Of a DNA stretch of 64,000 bases, positions 25,702 through 34,496 are shown piece after piece. Source of the DNA: Alphaproteobacteria bacterium (GTDB lineage: Bacteria; Pseudomonadota; Alphaproteobacteria; Micavibrionales; Micavibrionaceae); NCBI GenBank assembly GCA_020443295.1, contig JAGRIJ010000013.1:1-64000 (forward strand). Reading direction: 5' to 3'. The translations under genes and the position numbers were made by a program. A model generated the notes under the pieces. It saw only the letters and a program-made list of their open reading frames with translations. It ran no database searches and had not been told where the DNA came from. Positions within the stretch are counted from its first letter, which is position 1; every line of letters begins with the position of its first letter.

Positions 25702-26364
25702 TCACGATCTCAGGGCCTTGATATTCTTGGCGTAGTGTTCCGGCCCGTCCTTGAACACGGCTGTCCCCGCAACCAGAACGTCGGCTCCGGCGGCTATGAC
25801 GTCTTTTGCGGTTTTGGGAGTGATGCCGCCGTCAACTTCGAGGTCGATGGGGCGCTTTGTCGCATTAATCATTTCGCGGACCTGAGCGATCTTATCGAGC
25901 AGGGGGATAAAGCTCTGGCCGCCGAAGCCGGGGTTGACGGTCATGACCAGCACGAGATCCACCAAATCCATCACGTGCGCGATCGTTGCGGCGGGGGTGG
26001 AAGGGTTCAGGGATACGCCCGCCTTCACTTTATGCGATTTGATGGATTGCAGTGTGCGGTGGAGATGGGGACCGGATTCCTGATGCACCGTGATGATATC
26101 CGCGCCGGCCTTCACGAAATCCGCGATCAGGTGATCGACCGGGGCGACCATCAGGTGGACGTCGAAAATCTTCTTGCTGTGCGGGCGCAGGCATTTGACC
26201 ACAGGCGCGCCGAAGGTGAGGTTCGGGACAAAGTGTCCGTCCATGACGTCGATATGGATGTAATCCGCTCCCGCCTTGTCGATGGCACGGACTTCCTCAC
26301 CCAATTTCGCGAAATCGGCGGAAAGGATGGACGGGGCGATGCGGACAGAACGGGCAGCGGGCAT
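25702..26364 (-). CDS. rpe: Ribulose-phosphate 3-epimerase
   Basis: Rpe interconverts ribulose 5-phosphate and xylulose 5-phosphate in the pentose phosphate pathway or Calvin cycle. The 220-residue TIM barrel shows [35 protein letters not shown] (metal-binding His and Asp), [34 protein letters not shown] and the phosphate site [30 protein letters not shown]. The ATG at 26364 matches the family start. The upstream 210 bases separate it from a pair of AT-rich genes of different base composition. Confidence 0.96.
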   Translation of the reverse strand: MPAARSVRIAPSILSADFAKLGEEVRAIDKAGADYIHIDVMDGHFVPNLTFGAPVVKCLRPHSKKIFDVHLMVAPVDHLIADFVKAGADIITVHQESGPHLHRTLQSIKSHKVKAGVSLNPSTPAATIAHVMDLVDLVLVMTVNPGFGGQSFIPLLDKIAQVREMINATKRPIDLEVDGGITPKTAKDVIAAGADVLVAGTAVFKDGPEHYAKNIKALRS

Positions 26365-26574
26365 AAGGTTTCGGTTAAAACGGTTTTTGCTTCTGGAAGC
26401 AAGGTTAACAAATCAGATTCGAGAAGATGTGACAAGACATGCCCAGATTGGGCGAATCACTTAATTACCGTAACATTTTTTTGGGGTTAGGGGTATAGAA
26501 GCATATGATTTTTAAAAGAACATATACAGAAGAGTTACGGATAATCAGGTGTGTCTAAGTTTTGTTTATCTGTT

Positions 26575-27018
26575 TCACGTTTTTTTGGGGTGAATAAAGA
26601 CAGTAAAGTGTTCTTCGTTTTCCTGAGTGTTGTCGATAACTTCACAAGCTAGGAGCACTGCGTTTTGTGAAGGGTTTTTAAATTTATATTGTGTGAAAAT
26701 TCTATCGGGTTCGCCGAGTAAACCATAAGCATCCTCCAACGATTTTATTTTTTGTTTGAGCGTCGTTTCTTGTAATTTTTCCTTCTGAGATAGAGGTCTT
26801 GTTATTGGAGGCTTGTACTTTCCCTGCGGCGAGCGGCCACCGCAAAACGGGCAAAACATAATTCTAGACCATATCTCCCCAGATATATCGTTATAGAGTA
26901 TGTCGAAAGCTCCAGTTTCCGGGTGGAATTTTATACAGGTATTCCCCTGATCCCTGTATTCCTGAGGCTTTAGACATTTACAGGGATAGTATTCCACCGG
27001 TAGCTTTATTTTTCTCAT
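26575..27018 (-). CDS. Small Cys-pair protein of unknown function (paralogue A)
   Basis: I do not recognise this 147-residue protein. It has a CKC pair near residue 15 and a CPFCGG knuckle near residue 57, a likely zinc ribbon built from four cysteines. An amphipathic helical C-terminal half contains the segment LKQKIKSLEDAYGLLGEPDRIF. The same arrangement is found in the gene immediately upstream (27015-27434), which it overlaps by four bases, so they are co-translated paralogues. The coding region is visibly more AT-rich than rpe and rsmB on either side, which suggests insertion into a conserved neighbourhood. Confidence 0.65.
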   Translation of the reverse strand: MRKIKLPVEYYPCKCLKPQEYRDQGNTCIKFHPETGAFDILYNDISGEIWSRIMFCPFCGGRSPQGKYKPPITRPLSQKEKLQETTLKQKIKSLEDAYGLLGEPDRIFTQYKFKNPSQNAVLLACEVIDNTQENEEHFTVFIHPKKT

Positions 27019-27434
27019 TTTTTTCTCTTTTGATCAGCAGATTTTGGGCGTAAGAGAATTTCTATTTTTTCGTCACAATCCTTAAAAATATGAATAGTCA
27101 CGGTTTCGGATTTTTTTAAATAGTTCATTTGGATGACTTCCTTATCGGGCTTCCCGTAAGTCTTAGTCATTTCCTTGATACTGCGAATATTTTTCAGAGT
27201 ACTTTGAAGTTCGATGTACTCTTCTTTGGGTATACCGTCGATACAATCTCTTGAAATTTTTGGTATTTCATATCCGCACTTAGGGCAGAATTTGAAGACG
27301 ATATAGCCCTCGTCATCACTGTTTTTCCAGCGGAATTCGCCTGTAATTTCATCAAGGATTGCCGGAGAGTCCGGTAAAAGCAGGATTTTTTCGGGCCAAT
27401 AACATGAGCAGAGATTATCTTTTTCGGGCGACAT
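27015..27434 (-). CDS. Small Cys-pair protein of unknown function (paralogue B)
   Basis: This is a 139-residue protein with the same plan as its downstream neighbour: an N-terminal CSC (residues 8-10), a CPKCG knuckle near residue 50, then a helical region with LKNIRSIKEMTKTYGKPDKEV that aligns with the IKSLEDAYGLLGEPDRI segment of paralogue A. The zinc-ribbon head and helical tail give no clear function. It ends with a lysine-rich tail. AT-rich base use sets it apart from surrounding genes. The ATG at 27434 has a weak ribosome site. Confidence 0.65.
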   Translation of the reverse strand: MSPEKDNLCSCYWPEKILLLPDSPAILDEITGEFRWKNSDDEGYIVFKFCPKCGYEIPKISRDCIDGIPKEEYIELQSTLKNIRSIKEMTKTYGKPDKEVIQMNYLKKSETVTIHIFKDCDEKIEILLRPKSADQKRKK

Positions 27435-27472
27435 TTATGTAGCCTACAAAATTCGCTATCAGCGTGTCTATT

Positions 27473-28852
27473 TCAGGAAATGCGCGTTAATCTTGCGATA
27501 TAAAACCCGTCCATTCCGCCCTGTGCGGCGAGGTGGTAAGGGAGAATGCGCAAGTCGCCGTTTTCGTCGATTAGTTCCGCGTAATTGCCGATTTCTTCCG
27601 GCGTGATCGGAACGCGCTGGAAGTTCGGGTTGCGGCTCAGGAACGCTTCAACCTGTCTTTCGCCTTCATCTTTCTGCAGAGAGCAGGAACAATAAATCAG
27701 CAATCCACCGATTCCGAGAATTTTTCCGGCCTGCGCCAATAAGCGGGATTGCACGGAGATCAACCCTTCGAGATCTCTTGGCGTTTTCAGGTGCGGAAGG
27801 TCGGGATGGCGGCGGATGGTTCCCGTTGCGCTGCACGGGGCGTCGAGCAGAATACGTTGGGGTGCAGGGTTACCTTTGGCCGGTTCCCAGACGGATGCGT
27901 CGGCGGCGATAACTTCCACCCGGTCCTGCAAAGTCATGCGTTTGACGTTTTCCTCCAGCTTTTTGAGGCGCTGGGCAGAGCGGTCGAGTGCAATAACGTT
28001 TGCGCCCATCGCTGAGAGCTGCAGGGTTTTTCCGCCCGGCGCGGCGCAGAGATCAATAACCGTTTCGTCCTTGAGAGGGCCAAGGAGCATCGCGGGAAGA
28101 GCGGCGGCGGCATCCTGAATCCACCATTGACCCTGATCGAACCCTTCGAGTTCACGGATATTGCCCCCGGCCATGCGGCGGAGCGTTCCCGTGGAAAGGA
28201 CGGAGGCTTTAAGCGTGGCGGCCCAGTAGGCAGAGTCCTTGTTGTCTTTTACGGTAATATCCAGCGGGGCTTCGGCCAGATTAGCGCTGGCTATTTCCGC
28301 GGCTTCGCGCAGGCCGTAATCGGCAATCCAGATTTTAAGCAGCCATTCGGGCGTGTTCAGCCGTGGGGCGTCCTGTTTTGCGATCCATTCCTTGCCGTTA
28401 CGGATCAGCCCGCGCAGAAGAGCGTTCACGAAGCCTTTCTGACGGTCCATTCCAATACGCTCGGCGAGGTTGACAGACGTATCCACAGCCGCGTGATCGG
28501 GGACTTCCGTAAAGAATAACTGGCAGGCGCCGAGGCGGAGAATATTTTTTAGCTGCAGCGATTTCAGGGAATCCGGGCGTTCCTGGGCCTTGGTAATCAG
28601 GTCGTCGATCTGGCCCATCCGGCGCAGGGTTGTGGCCACCAGCATCCGGACAAAAGCCCTGTCTCTGGGGGGTAAACCTGAAAAACTTTCTGTGTTATCA
28701 ATAACATGATCGAGCATCTGACGCTGCATGAGAACCTGGTCGAGAATTTCAAGTGCGCACAGGCGGGCGGAGAGAACGGATTCGCCCGAAGGCCTATCCT
28801 CAGGCGAAGGGTCGGGGGGTTGCAGACTGTCTTTGTTTTTTTGCGCCGTCAT
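27473..28852 (-). CDS. rsmB: 16S rRNA m5C967 methyltransferase RsmB
   Basis: RsmB methylates C967 of 16S rRNA using S-adenosylmethionine. The N-terminal NusB-like RNA-binding domain (about residues 30-150) is visible in SARLCALEILDQVL and DHAAVDTSVNLAERIGMDRQKGFVNALLRG. The methyltransferase core follows: VIDLCAAPGGKTLQLSA, LLDAPCSATGTIRRHPD with the PC catalytic Cys, and LIYCSCSLQKDEGE with the second Cys. The ATG at 28852 gives 459 residues. Two further in-frame starts (28882, 28912) overlap the divergent gene at 28894, so 28852 is preferred. It lies in the usual alphaproteobacterial setting near the DUF1674 gene. Confidence 0.93.
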   Translation of the reverse strand: MTAQKNKDSLQPPDPSPEDRPSGESVLSARLCALEILDQVLMQRQMLDHVIDNTESFSGLPPRDRAFVRMLVATTLRRMGQIDDLITKAQERPDSLKSLQLKNILRLGACQLFFTEVPDHAAVDTSVNLAERIGMDRQKGFVNALLRGLIRNGKEWIAKQDAPRLNTPEWLLKIWIADYGLREAAEIASANLAEAPLDITVKDNKDSAYWAATLKASVLSTGTLRRMAGGNIRELEGFDQGQWWIQDAAAALPAMLLGPLKDETVIDLCAAPGGKTLQLSAMGANVIALDRSAQRLKKLEENVKRMTLQDRVEVIAADASVWEPAKGNPAPQRILLDAPCSATGTIRRHPDLPHLKTPRDLEGLISVQSRLLAQAGKILGIGGLLIYCSCSLQKDEGERQVEAFLSRNPNFQRVPITPEEIGNYAELIDENGDLRILPYHLAAQGGMDGFYIARLTRIS

Positions 28853-28893
28853 TATAAATTGTACCCATCTGACATTTCGCATTAGTATTATGT

Positions 28894-29235
28894 ATGGAAA
28901 GAGAAAAACCAAGCGTGATAGAGCCTGATCCGCAAAAAATGTTCAAACGTCTCCGGCAGATGCATTATATGTCCATGGAGTTGCAGGCCAAGCTGGAGGA
29001 TATAGATGTTGAAGCGGATTCCGGTGACGAACTGGTCAAAGTAAAGATGAGCGGGGCAGGAAAGCTGCTTTCCGTCGATTTGAATCCGACAATCGTCGGC
29101 TGGGACCGGGAGGTGGTTGAAGACCTGTTACTGACCGCCCTGAACAATGCTGTAGAGGCGAAGGAAGAAATAGTTCGTCTTGAAACGCAGAAAATGATGA
29201 AGGAGCGCGGGCTGGATGACGAAACTTTCGAATAA
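28894..29235 (+). CDS. YbaB/EbfC-family DNA-binding protein, paralogue 1
   Basis: The 113-residue protein has the YbaB/EbfC plan: an N-terminal helix (MFKRLRQMHYMSMELQAKLEDI), then a sheet VEADSGDELVKVKMSGAGKLLSVDLNP, then helix DREVVEDLLLTALNNAVEAKEEI. YbaB proteins are dimeric nucleoid-associated DNA binders. It lacks the Met/Gln-rich first helix of the dnaX-linked copy and has an acidic C terminus. The classic copy lies at 31080-31400, so this is a second, diverged paralogue. It starts 41 bases from the divergent rsmB start and its end overlaps the sdhAF4 start. Confidence 0.85.
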   Translation: MEREKPSVIEPDPQKMFKRLRQMHYMSMELQAKLEDIDVEADSGDELVKVKMSGAGKLLSVDLNPTIVGWDREVVEDLLLTALNNAVEAKEEIVRLETQKMMKERGLDDETFE

Positions 29236-29371
29236 GAAGATCAAGGAAGAGAGGCAGGCTGACAGTACGAAGGAGAAGGTTCCTGAGATCGGAGGGTTTG
29301 CGGATAAAAATCTTCCCGAACCGACACGCTACGGGGATTGGGATGTCGGTGGACGCTGCAGCGATTTTTAG
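29216..29371 (+). CDS. DUF1674 protein, SdhAF4-type succinate dehydrogenase assembly factor
   Basis: A 51-residue gene that overlaps the end of the YbaB paralogue by 20 bases in another frame. Its C terminus, NLPEPTRYGDWDVGGRCSDF, is the near-invariant DUF1674/SdhAF4 signature. Known members help insert FAD into SdhA. The N-terminal half is Lys/Glu-rich and probably disordered. The ATG at 29216 is the only start that gives the full motif. DUF1674 genes lie beside rsmB in many alphaproteobacteria, which supports the call. Confidence 0.9.
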   Translation: MTKLSNKKIKEERQADSTKEKVPEIGGFADKNLPEPTRYGDWDVGGRCSDF

Positions 29372-29386
29372 GAGAGAAGAAGACTT

Positions 29387-30301
29387 ATGAAGCAAGGAAG
29401 AGTCATGACACGGAATTTGAAGACTTATCTTTTTTTTACCGTTCTTGCCGTTTCCGGGGTTCTTAGTTCCCGGTCTGCTTTTGCGGGCAAGGCTGCGCTG
29501 ATAGAGATGTTCGGCAGCACCTATAAGTGTCAGGCCAACGGACAGGTCGAAAAGGAGATCCAACAACTGATCGAGGATAATCAGGATCTTGTTCTCATTA
29601 ACTGCCGACTGAAGAATCCTCCCAATATTCCGGAAATTGAGCTTTACAGTCATGAATTCTGCAATGATGGTCGTCTGGGTTATTATAAAGCGCTTGATAC
29701 AATGATCATTCCCACGCCCATGGTTGTCGTTAACGGGCGTTATGATGCCAATCTGACAAAAATCGACGCGGCGCTCAAAGCTTCATATTCTCTGGACCAA
29801 ATCAAATCCATCAATCTTGTGCGGTACGGCGGTGTTCTTGAAGTCAGCATGCCTGATGCGCCGTCGGAAACAGGTGCGGGGGAAGTTTATCTTTACAGCT
29901 ATCTTCTCAATCCTGAGGCTATGGACGTTGAAACTCCCGAGCCGGAAAAAATAGAAGGCGACACTTATATCGGAACTGCGGCAAAAATTATTCCTTTTCG
30001 TCCGGTTGTCAGCATGCAGAAAATTGCAGACTGGTCCGGCGGGTCGTTCAGCCTGTCTTATCCGATTACGTCCCTGCCTGTGACTGCCGGGTACAGCCCG
30101 GAGCAACTCGGGTATGTTGCCGTGCTCCATGAGGGCGGTTCGTCGGGTCCTGTCCTTGCGGTCGGAGATCTGAATGAAGGCGCAGCCTTTGCCGATGAAG
30201 CAAAAAGTCAAAGCGCTTCGTTGCCGAAATCCTTACCACCGGGCGACAATGCAAACACGTCTGTGTCTGATGGAGCGGTTGCTACGCCGCCAGATCAATA
30301 A
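29387..30301 (+). CDS. DUF1223-like exported thioredoxin-fold protein
   Basis: The 304-residue protein has a signal peptide (hydrophobic core YLFFTVLAVSGVL, cleavage near SAFA). Then a thioredoxin-like DUF1223 pattern follows: AALIEMFGSTYKC where family members usually carry a CxxC, LVLINCRL, YYKALDTMIIPTPMVVVNGRYDAN. The CxxC is not intact (YKCQAN), so redox activity is doubtful. The C-terminal quarter is low in complexity. The ATG at 29387 is used; the ATG at 29405 has a better-placed AGGAAG site and is equally possible. The last 20 bases overlap the end of convergent exoIII. Confidence 0.75.
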   Translation: MKQGRVMTRNLKTYLFFTVLAVSGVLSSRSAFAGKAALIEMFGSTYKCQANGQVEKEIQQLIEDNQDLVLINCRLKNPPNIPEIELYSHEFCNDGRLGYYKALDTMIIPTPMVVVNGRYDANLTKIDAALKASYSLDQIKSINLVRYGGVLEVSMPDAPSETGAGEVYLYSYLLNPEAMDVETPEPEKIEGDTYIGTAAKIIPFRPVVSMQKIADWSGGSFSLSYPITSLPVTAGYSPEQLGYVAVLHEGGSSGPVLAVGDLNEGAAFADEAKSQSASLPKSLPPGDNANTSVSDGAVATPPDQ

Positions 30302-31070
30302 TCAGGGGGACATGATCGCTGGCTTTTTCCCAGTCCCGCGCGTCCGTAAGGATTTTGTGTTTTTTGAGGGCCGGTTTCAGGGGTGGGGTGACCCAGATAT
30401 GGTCGAGACGCCGGCCCCGGTTTGATTTTCGCCAATCCCGGTTTCTGTAGGACCACCATGTGTAGCATTTTTCCTGTTCAGGGATGAAATGGCGGCTGGA
30501 GTCCGTCCAGTCCAAAGATTTTCTCATTTTCTCCAGCTTTTCGATTTCTATGGGAGTATGCGAAACTACTTTCTGGAGCTGCTTGTGGGACCAGACATCG
30601 TGTTCATAGGGAGCGATATTGAAATCCCCTGCGGAGACCAAGGGCATGTCTGATGTGTAGCGGTCCTTGAACCATTTTCCCATTTCATCAACAAAATCGA
30701 GCTTGTGCGCAAATTTGTCGTTTATGTCGGGGTCGGGTTCGTCTCCTCCGGCAGGAACATAAAGATTGTGCAGTTCAAAGCGGGGGAGCCGCACGGAAAT
30801 ATGACGGCAGTCTTCCTTGCCCACGCGGTGGTGGATTTGTGAGTCCTCGAACGGTGTGCGCGAGAGGATGGCCACTCCGTTATAACTTTTCATGCCGTGG
30901 AAATGCTGGTGCGCGTATCCGGCGGAGCGGATGTTCTCTACCGGGAAATGTTCGTCAGGGCATTTCGTTTCCTGCAAGCAGACCAGATCGGGTTTTTCTT
31001 CCTGCAACAGCTTTGTGAGCAGGCCAATGCGCAGGCGCACAGAATTGATATTCCAGGTGAGAATTCTCAT
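30282..31070 (-). CDS. xthA: Exodeoxyribonuclease III / AP endonuclease
   Basis: The 262-residue endonuclease-exonuclease-phosphatase-fold enzyme cuts at abasic sites and degrades duplex DNA 3' to 5'. Motifs are MRILTWNINSVRLRIG, VCLQETKCPDEHFP (catalytic Glu), LYVPAGGDEPDPDINDK, VSAGDFNIAPYEHDVW (Asp and Asn), CYTWWSYRNRDWRKSNRGRRLDHIW and DHVPLIIDL with the catalytic Asp-His. The full set of active-site residues is present. It starts 9 bases after ybaB, so it may be the last gene of a dnaX-ybaB-xthA transcript. Confidence 0.95.
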   Translation of the reverse strand: MRILTWNINSVRLRIGLLTKLLQEEKPDLVCLQETKCPDEHFPVENIRSAGYAHQHFHGMKSYNGVAILSRTPFEDSQIHHRVGKEDCRHISVRLPRFELHNLYVPAGGDEPDPDINDKFAHKLDFVDEMGKWFKDRYTSDMPLVSAGDFNIAPYEHDVWSHKQLQKVVSHTPIEIEKLEKMRKSLDWTDSSRHFIPEQEKCYTWWSYRNRDWRKSNRGRRLDHIWVTPPLKPALKKHKILTDARDWEKASDHVPLIIDLAA

Positions 31071-31079
31071 TATTGGCGA

Positions 31080-31400
31080 TCAAAACGGCAGGTTCATGTC
31101 AGAGGGGAGACCGAGGCCTTCCATCATGCTGCGGGTCTCGGATTTAATTCTGCCGTCCTTGGCTTCGGTTGCGTTATTTACCGCGGCAACGATGAGGTCT
31201 TCGAGCGTTTCCTTATCGGAGTTCATCAGAGAGTTATCGATTGTAATCCGTGTCAGCTTTCCCGCGCAGGTCATAACGACCTTGACCATGCCGCCGCCGG
31301 ATTCACCTTCGACCTCTACATCCATCAGTTTTTCCTGCATTTGCTGGATTTTCAGCTGCATGTCCTGCGCCTGTTTCATCATTTGCTGAAAGTTCATCAT
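31080..31400 (-). CDS. ybaB: YbaB/EbfC nucleoid-associated protein
   Basis: This is the canonical dnaX-linked copy, 106 residues. It has the Met/Gln-rich first helix MMNFQQMMKQAQDMQLKIQQMQEKLMDVEVEGESGGGMVKVVMTCAGKL (given here as a description: helix 1-25, sheet 27-55), then KETLEDLIVAAVNNATEAKDG and a GLGLP tail. These proteins bind DNA as dimers. The start overlaps the dnaX stop by ATGA, so translation is coupled. Confidence 0.93.
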   Translation of the reverse strand: MMNFQQMMKQAQDMQLKIQQMQEKLMDVEVEGESGGGMVKVVMTCAGKLTRITIDNSLMNSDKETLEDLIVAAVNNATEAKDGRIKSETRSMMEGLGLPSDMNLPF

Positions 31401-33121
31401 CCTCGTTTTTCCTTGCTCTGTTGGGCGTTCCGGTCCGGGGGCGTATTATCCTGCTCTTCTTTTGCTTTTTCAACCCTGACGATTTTCGCATCAGGGAATA
31501 TTTCCAGAATTTCGGCAACCACGGGATGGTTGCGGGCTTTATCTATTTCACGGCGAATTTCTTCTTCTTTTTGTTCGGACAAGGTCGGCTGGCCGGGCTT
31601 TTCGGAGAGTGAAATCAGCCAGCGGTGACCCGTGAGTTCCTGAAGGATTTTTCCCAGATTTTGCGCCAGTTTTGGCGATGCTTCGGGGTTGGCGCGGAAT
31701 TCGAGATGACCGATCGGGTTCTCTCCTTCCGTTTTCTGTTCAAGCTTGACCAGATGGGCATAGTGGTAGAGTTCTCCGGCGATCAGCGCCTCCCGGCTGG
31801 TTTCGAGCAGGGTAACCATGTCCTCTAAAGTATGCAGGCGTGTTTTTGCCGGAGGGCGGTCAATCTTCGCTTCGTCTTCTATCAGAATCGCAACGGGTTC
31901 CTTTGTTTTTTCGGCTTGTTTTACGACGGGCGGGGATTTGGGTGACTGCGTATCCGCGTCTTTCAGGCTTCGGATCAGGTCTGCCGGATCAGGCAGGTCG
32001 GCGGCATAGGACAGGCGGATGATCACCATTTCGGCGGCGGCCTGAGGGTCAGGGGCTTCATGGACTTCGCTGAGACCCTTAAGCAGAATTTGCCATGATT
32101 TGCCCAAGGTCGGCATGGTCAGGCGACTGGCGAGATCCTTTACGCGCTTGAGCATCAATCCGGAAAGGGATTCGGATTCGCTTCCGATATTCGGAACGGC
32201 ACGGAATTTTGTGAGCAGGTGGGTGAGTTCCAGCAGGTCCTGCATGACCATGACCGGGGCCCCGCCTTTTTTATAAATATCGTCCATCAGGTTCAGCGCT
32301 TCGGGCAGCTCTCCTGTCAGAACATTTTCCAGCAGGTCGAAGGTGAGCATCCGGTCGGTGAGGCCGAGCATACTCTGCACCAGTTCGGCAGTGATTTTGT
32401 CACCGGAAAGGGCGATCGCCTGATCGAGAAGGCTGAGCCCGTCACGTACCGAACCGTCGGCGGCGCGGGCAATCATCTCGATTGCCGCATCTTCGGCTGT
32501 GACGTTTTCTTTCGTGCCTATATCCTTGTAATGTTTGCAGAGCGTCTCAAAGGCTACGCGGCGCAGATCAAAGCGCTGGCAGCGGGAGAGGACGGTCACC
32601 GGAACCTTGCGGATTTCGGTTGTCGCGAAGATGAACTTGACGTGTTCCGGCGGTTCTTCAAGCGTTTTCAACAGGGCGTTGAAGGCCGAGGGTGAGAGCA
32701 TGTGCACTTCGTCGATGATGTAGATTTTGTAACGCGCCTCGACCGGGGCGTAGCGCACGCCGTCCAGGATATCGCGCATGTTGTCCACACCGGTGTGACT
32801 GGCCGCGTCCATTTCTATAACGTCCGGGTGGCGGTCTTCGGTGATAGCCTGACAAAGCGGGCAATCGTCCGTCGGGCCGACGGTCGGGCCTGATTTTCCA
32901 TCCGGGCCTTTATAGTTCAAGGCTTTTGCAATAATACGGGCCGTCGTGGTTTTGCCGATTCCCCGCACGCCGGTCAGCATAAAGGCGTGAGCGATACGGC
33001 CGGAACTGATGGCGTTTTTCAGCGTGCGCACGAGGGCGTCCTGTCCGATCAGTTCGTCGAAATTGCGGGGGCGGTATTTACGCGCCAGTACGCGGTAAGC
33101 CTGCTGTTTGTCAGAAGTCAT
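31397..33121 (-). CDS. dnaX: DNA polymerase III gamma/tau subunit
   Basis: DnaX is the motor of the clamp loader. The 574-residue protein has the AAA+ signature: YRPRNFDELIGQDALVRTL, Walker A TGVRGIGKTTTARI, the four-Cys zinc segment ending CPLCQAI, Walker B IIDEVHML, sensor 1 FIFATTEIRKVP and the LSRCQRFDLRR arginine motif. The C-terminal third is variable and acidic, as expected for tau. No A-rich frameshift signal of the enteric gamma type was seen. It is followed by ybaB with a four-base overlap. A 4.5S RNA gene and a metallophosphoesterase lie upstream. Confidence 0.95.
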   Translation of the reverse strand: MTSDKQQAYRVLARKYRPRNFDELIGQDALVRTLKNAISSGRIAHAFMLTGVRGIGKTTTARIIAKALNYKGPDGKSGPTVGPTDDCPLCQAITEDRHPDVIEMDAASHTGVDNMRDILDGVRYAPVEARYKIYIIDEVHMLSPSAFNALLKTLEEPPEHVKFIFATTEIRKVPVTVLSRCQRFDLRRVAFETLCKHYKDIGTKENVTAEDAAIEMIARAADGSVRDGLSLLDQAIALSGDKITAELVQSMLGLTDRMLTFDLLENVLTGELPEALNLMDDIYKKGGAPVMVMQDLLELTHLLTKFRAVPNIGSESESLSGLMLKRVKDLASRLTMPTLGKSWQILLKGLSEVHEAPDPQAAAEMVIIRLSYAADLPDPADLIRSLKDADTQSPKSPPVVKQAEKTKEPVAILIEDEAKIDRPPAKTRLHTLEDMVTLLETSREALIAGELYHYAHLVKLEQKTEGENPIGHLEFRANPEASPKLAQNLGKILQELTGHRWLISLSEKPGQPTLSEQKEEEIRREIDKARNHPVVAEILEIFPDAKIVRVEKAKEEQDNTPPDRNAQQSKEKRG

Positions 33122-33161
33122 CCCCGATTCTTAATGCGATTCAGGGACGGCTGCAATGATT

Positions 33162-34346
33162 TTAGACAGCATGTTCCCATCGGGGCGGTTCTTCTTCACC
33201 GTGTTCGGTCTGACTATTTGCGGCGATATTTTCCGTATACCAGCGGATTCTTTTCCCTGTATGGTCCCATGCCTTGTCGAATTCAGTTGAGGCTATGAAC
33301 GCCTCCCAGCCTTTTTGCAGGAAGTCTATGGTTTCGTCTCTGTACTCGGCGTGCGGGTTTTCCGCTGCCGGGTCGAAGGTGCGGCTTTTCTGAATGTCAT
33401 GGCGGGTGAGGATGACCCATCCGTCCATCGACCTGAGGTTCGGGACTTCGCGTCCCATGTGCAGAAGAGCGGTTCCGTGGGTGAGGCCGTCGCCGGTGTT
33501 CATATATTTCACATTGATTTTGGGACGGCTTGGGGGCGAGCCTACGAATTGAGCCCCTACCGTGCCTGGCATTTCCATGGGTCTGCCCGTGGAAATATCG
33601 GTGATCATGCGTATATCGGCTTTGTGGATGTGGCCGGTGATCGTTGCTGCCGCTCCCCGTTCCAATGCTCTTAGGGCCGCATTCCTGCGGAAACTGGCGA
33701 TAAAGAACTTTCCTATGTGTTTAAGGCTGTTTGTAATCGGGAAGGGGTAGTGGATGCTGCCGGGGGAGACGGATTCAAAGGCTCTTTTAAGGCGATGGTC
33801 TATATGGAGACCCGCGTCCAATATGCGCGAGCCTTTGGAATAAAGGCCTTCATAATTGGCAAGGCAGGCGGGATCGTTTTCATCGCCATGTTCGAGGTGA
33901 GTGATGATTCCGCCGAAACGCTCAAGCATGTGATCGCGGACATGGATGCCATTCAGGGTCTGGCCGTTGAAAATGTCCAGAGTGTTGTCGTGGTTTCCGG
34001 GAATGAAATAGACTTCTGTTCCGCGGTCGATCTGGGCCATGACCACATCCATAAACCGCAGGTGTGCTTCATAGGCGGGAACATCCAGCTCTTCGAGGAA
34101 ATCCTCGAAATTTGCGGGAAGGGTGACTTCCTGCCCGTTGCCGCCCGCCTTCATCCGTTTCTGGATGATGTGCATGATATATTCATAGTCGATGATATCG
34201 CCGATCAGGAACAGCCTGTCAGGGTTGACCTGCTCGATCATCTGCCCCTGATATTGCAGGGCCGAATTATGCTGATGAAAGAGGTGGGTGTCCGACACAA
34301 ACAAAGACACCGGCTCGCGCAAAGCCGGAAGAAAAACCTTCTCCAT
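33162..34346 (-). CDS. Calcineurin-like metallophosphoesterase
   Basis: The 394-residue protein has the binuclear-metal phosphoesterase motifs: VSDTHLFHQHN (D-x-H), FLIGDIIDYEY (GDxxD), YFIPGNHDN (GNHD), THLEHGDEND and TITGHIHKAD (GHxH). The arrangement resembles UDP-2,3-diacylglucosamine diphosphatases of the LpxH group, which act in lipid A synthesis, but the C-terminal 120 residues are extra, so the substrate is only a guess. It lacks a signal peptide. It is in the same direction as dnaX, 40 bases upstream of it. Confidence 0.85.
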   Translation of the reverse strand: MEKVFLPALREPVSLFVSDTHLFHQHNSALQYQGQMIEQVNPDRLFLIGDIIDYEYIMHIIQKRMKAGGNGQEVTLPANFEDFLEELDVPAYEAHLRFMDVVMAQIDRGTEVYFIPGNHDNTLDIFNGQTLNGIHVRDHMLERFGGIITHLEHGDENDPACLANYEGLYSKGSRILDAGLHIDHRLKRAFESVSPGSIHYPFPITNSLKHIGKFFIASFRRNAALRALERGAAATITGHIHKADIRMITDISTGRPMEMPGTVGAQFVGSPPSRPKINVKYMNTGDGLTHGTALLHMGREVPNLRSMDGWVILTRHDIQKSRTFDPAAENPHAEYRDETIDFLQKGWEAFIASTEFDKAWDHTGKRIRWYTENIAANSQTEHGEEEPPRWEHAV

Positions 34347-34496
34347 GAACTCTAACCATTTTCCGTGGACGTTAATTACGCAGAAATTTCTAAACCGCGG
34401 TCATCATCACTGATCGGGATAAAAATTGCAAGAAAATGCTGCGCTGCAAGATGAGCGGCAGGGTGAGCGCGGGATGGCGGGAGAGGGCTTGAAAAA

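Noticed and set aside
31397..33121. Programmed frameshift for a short gamma form of DnaX
   Set aside because: No A-rich slippery heptamer followed by a hairpin was seen in the central part.
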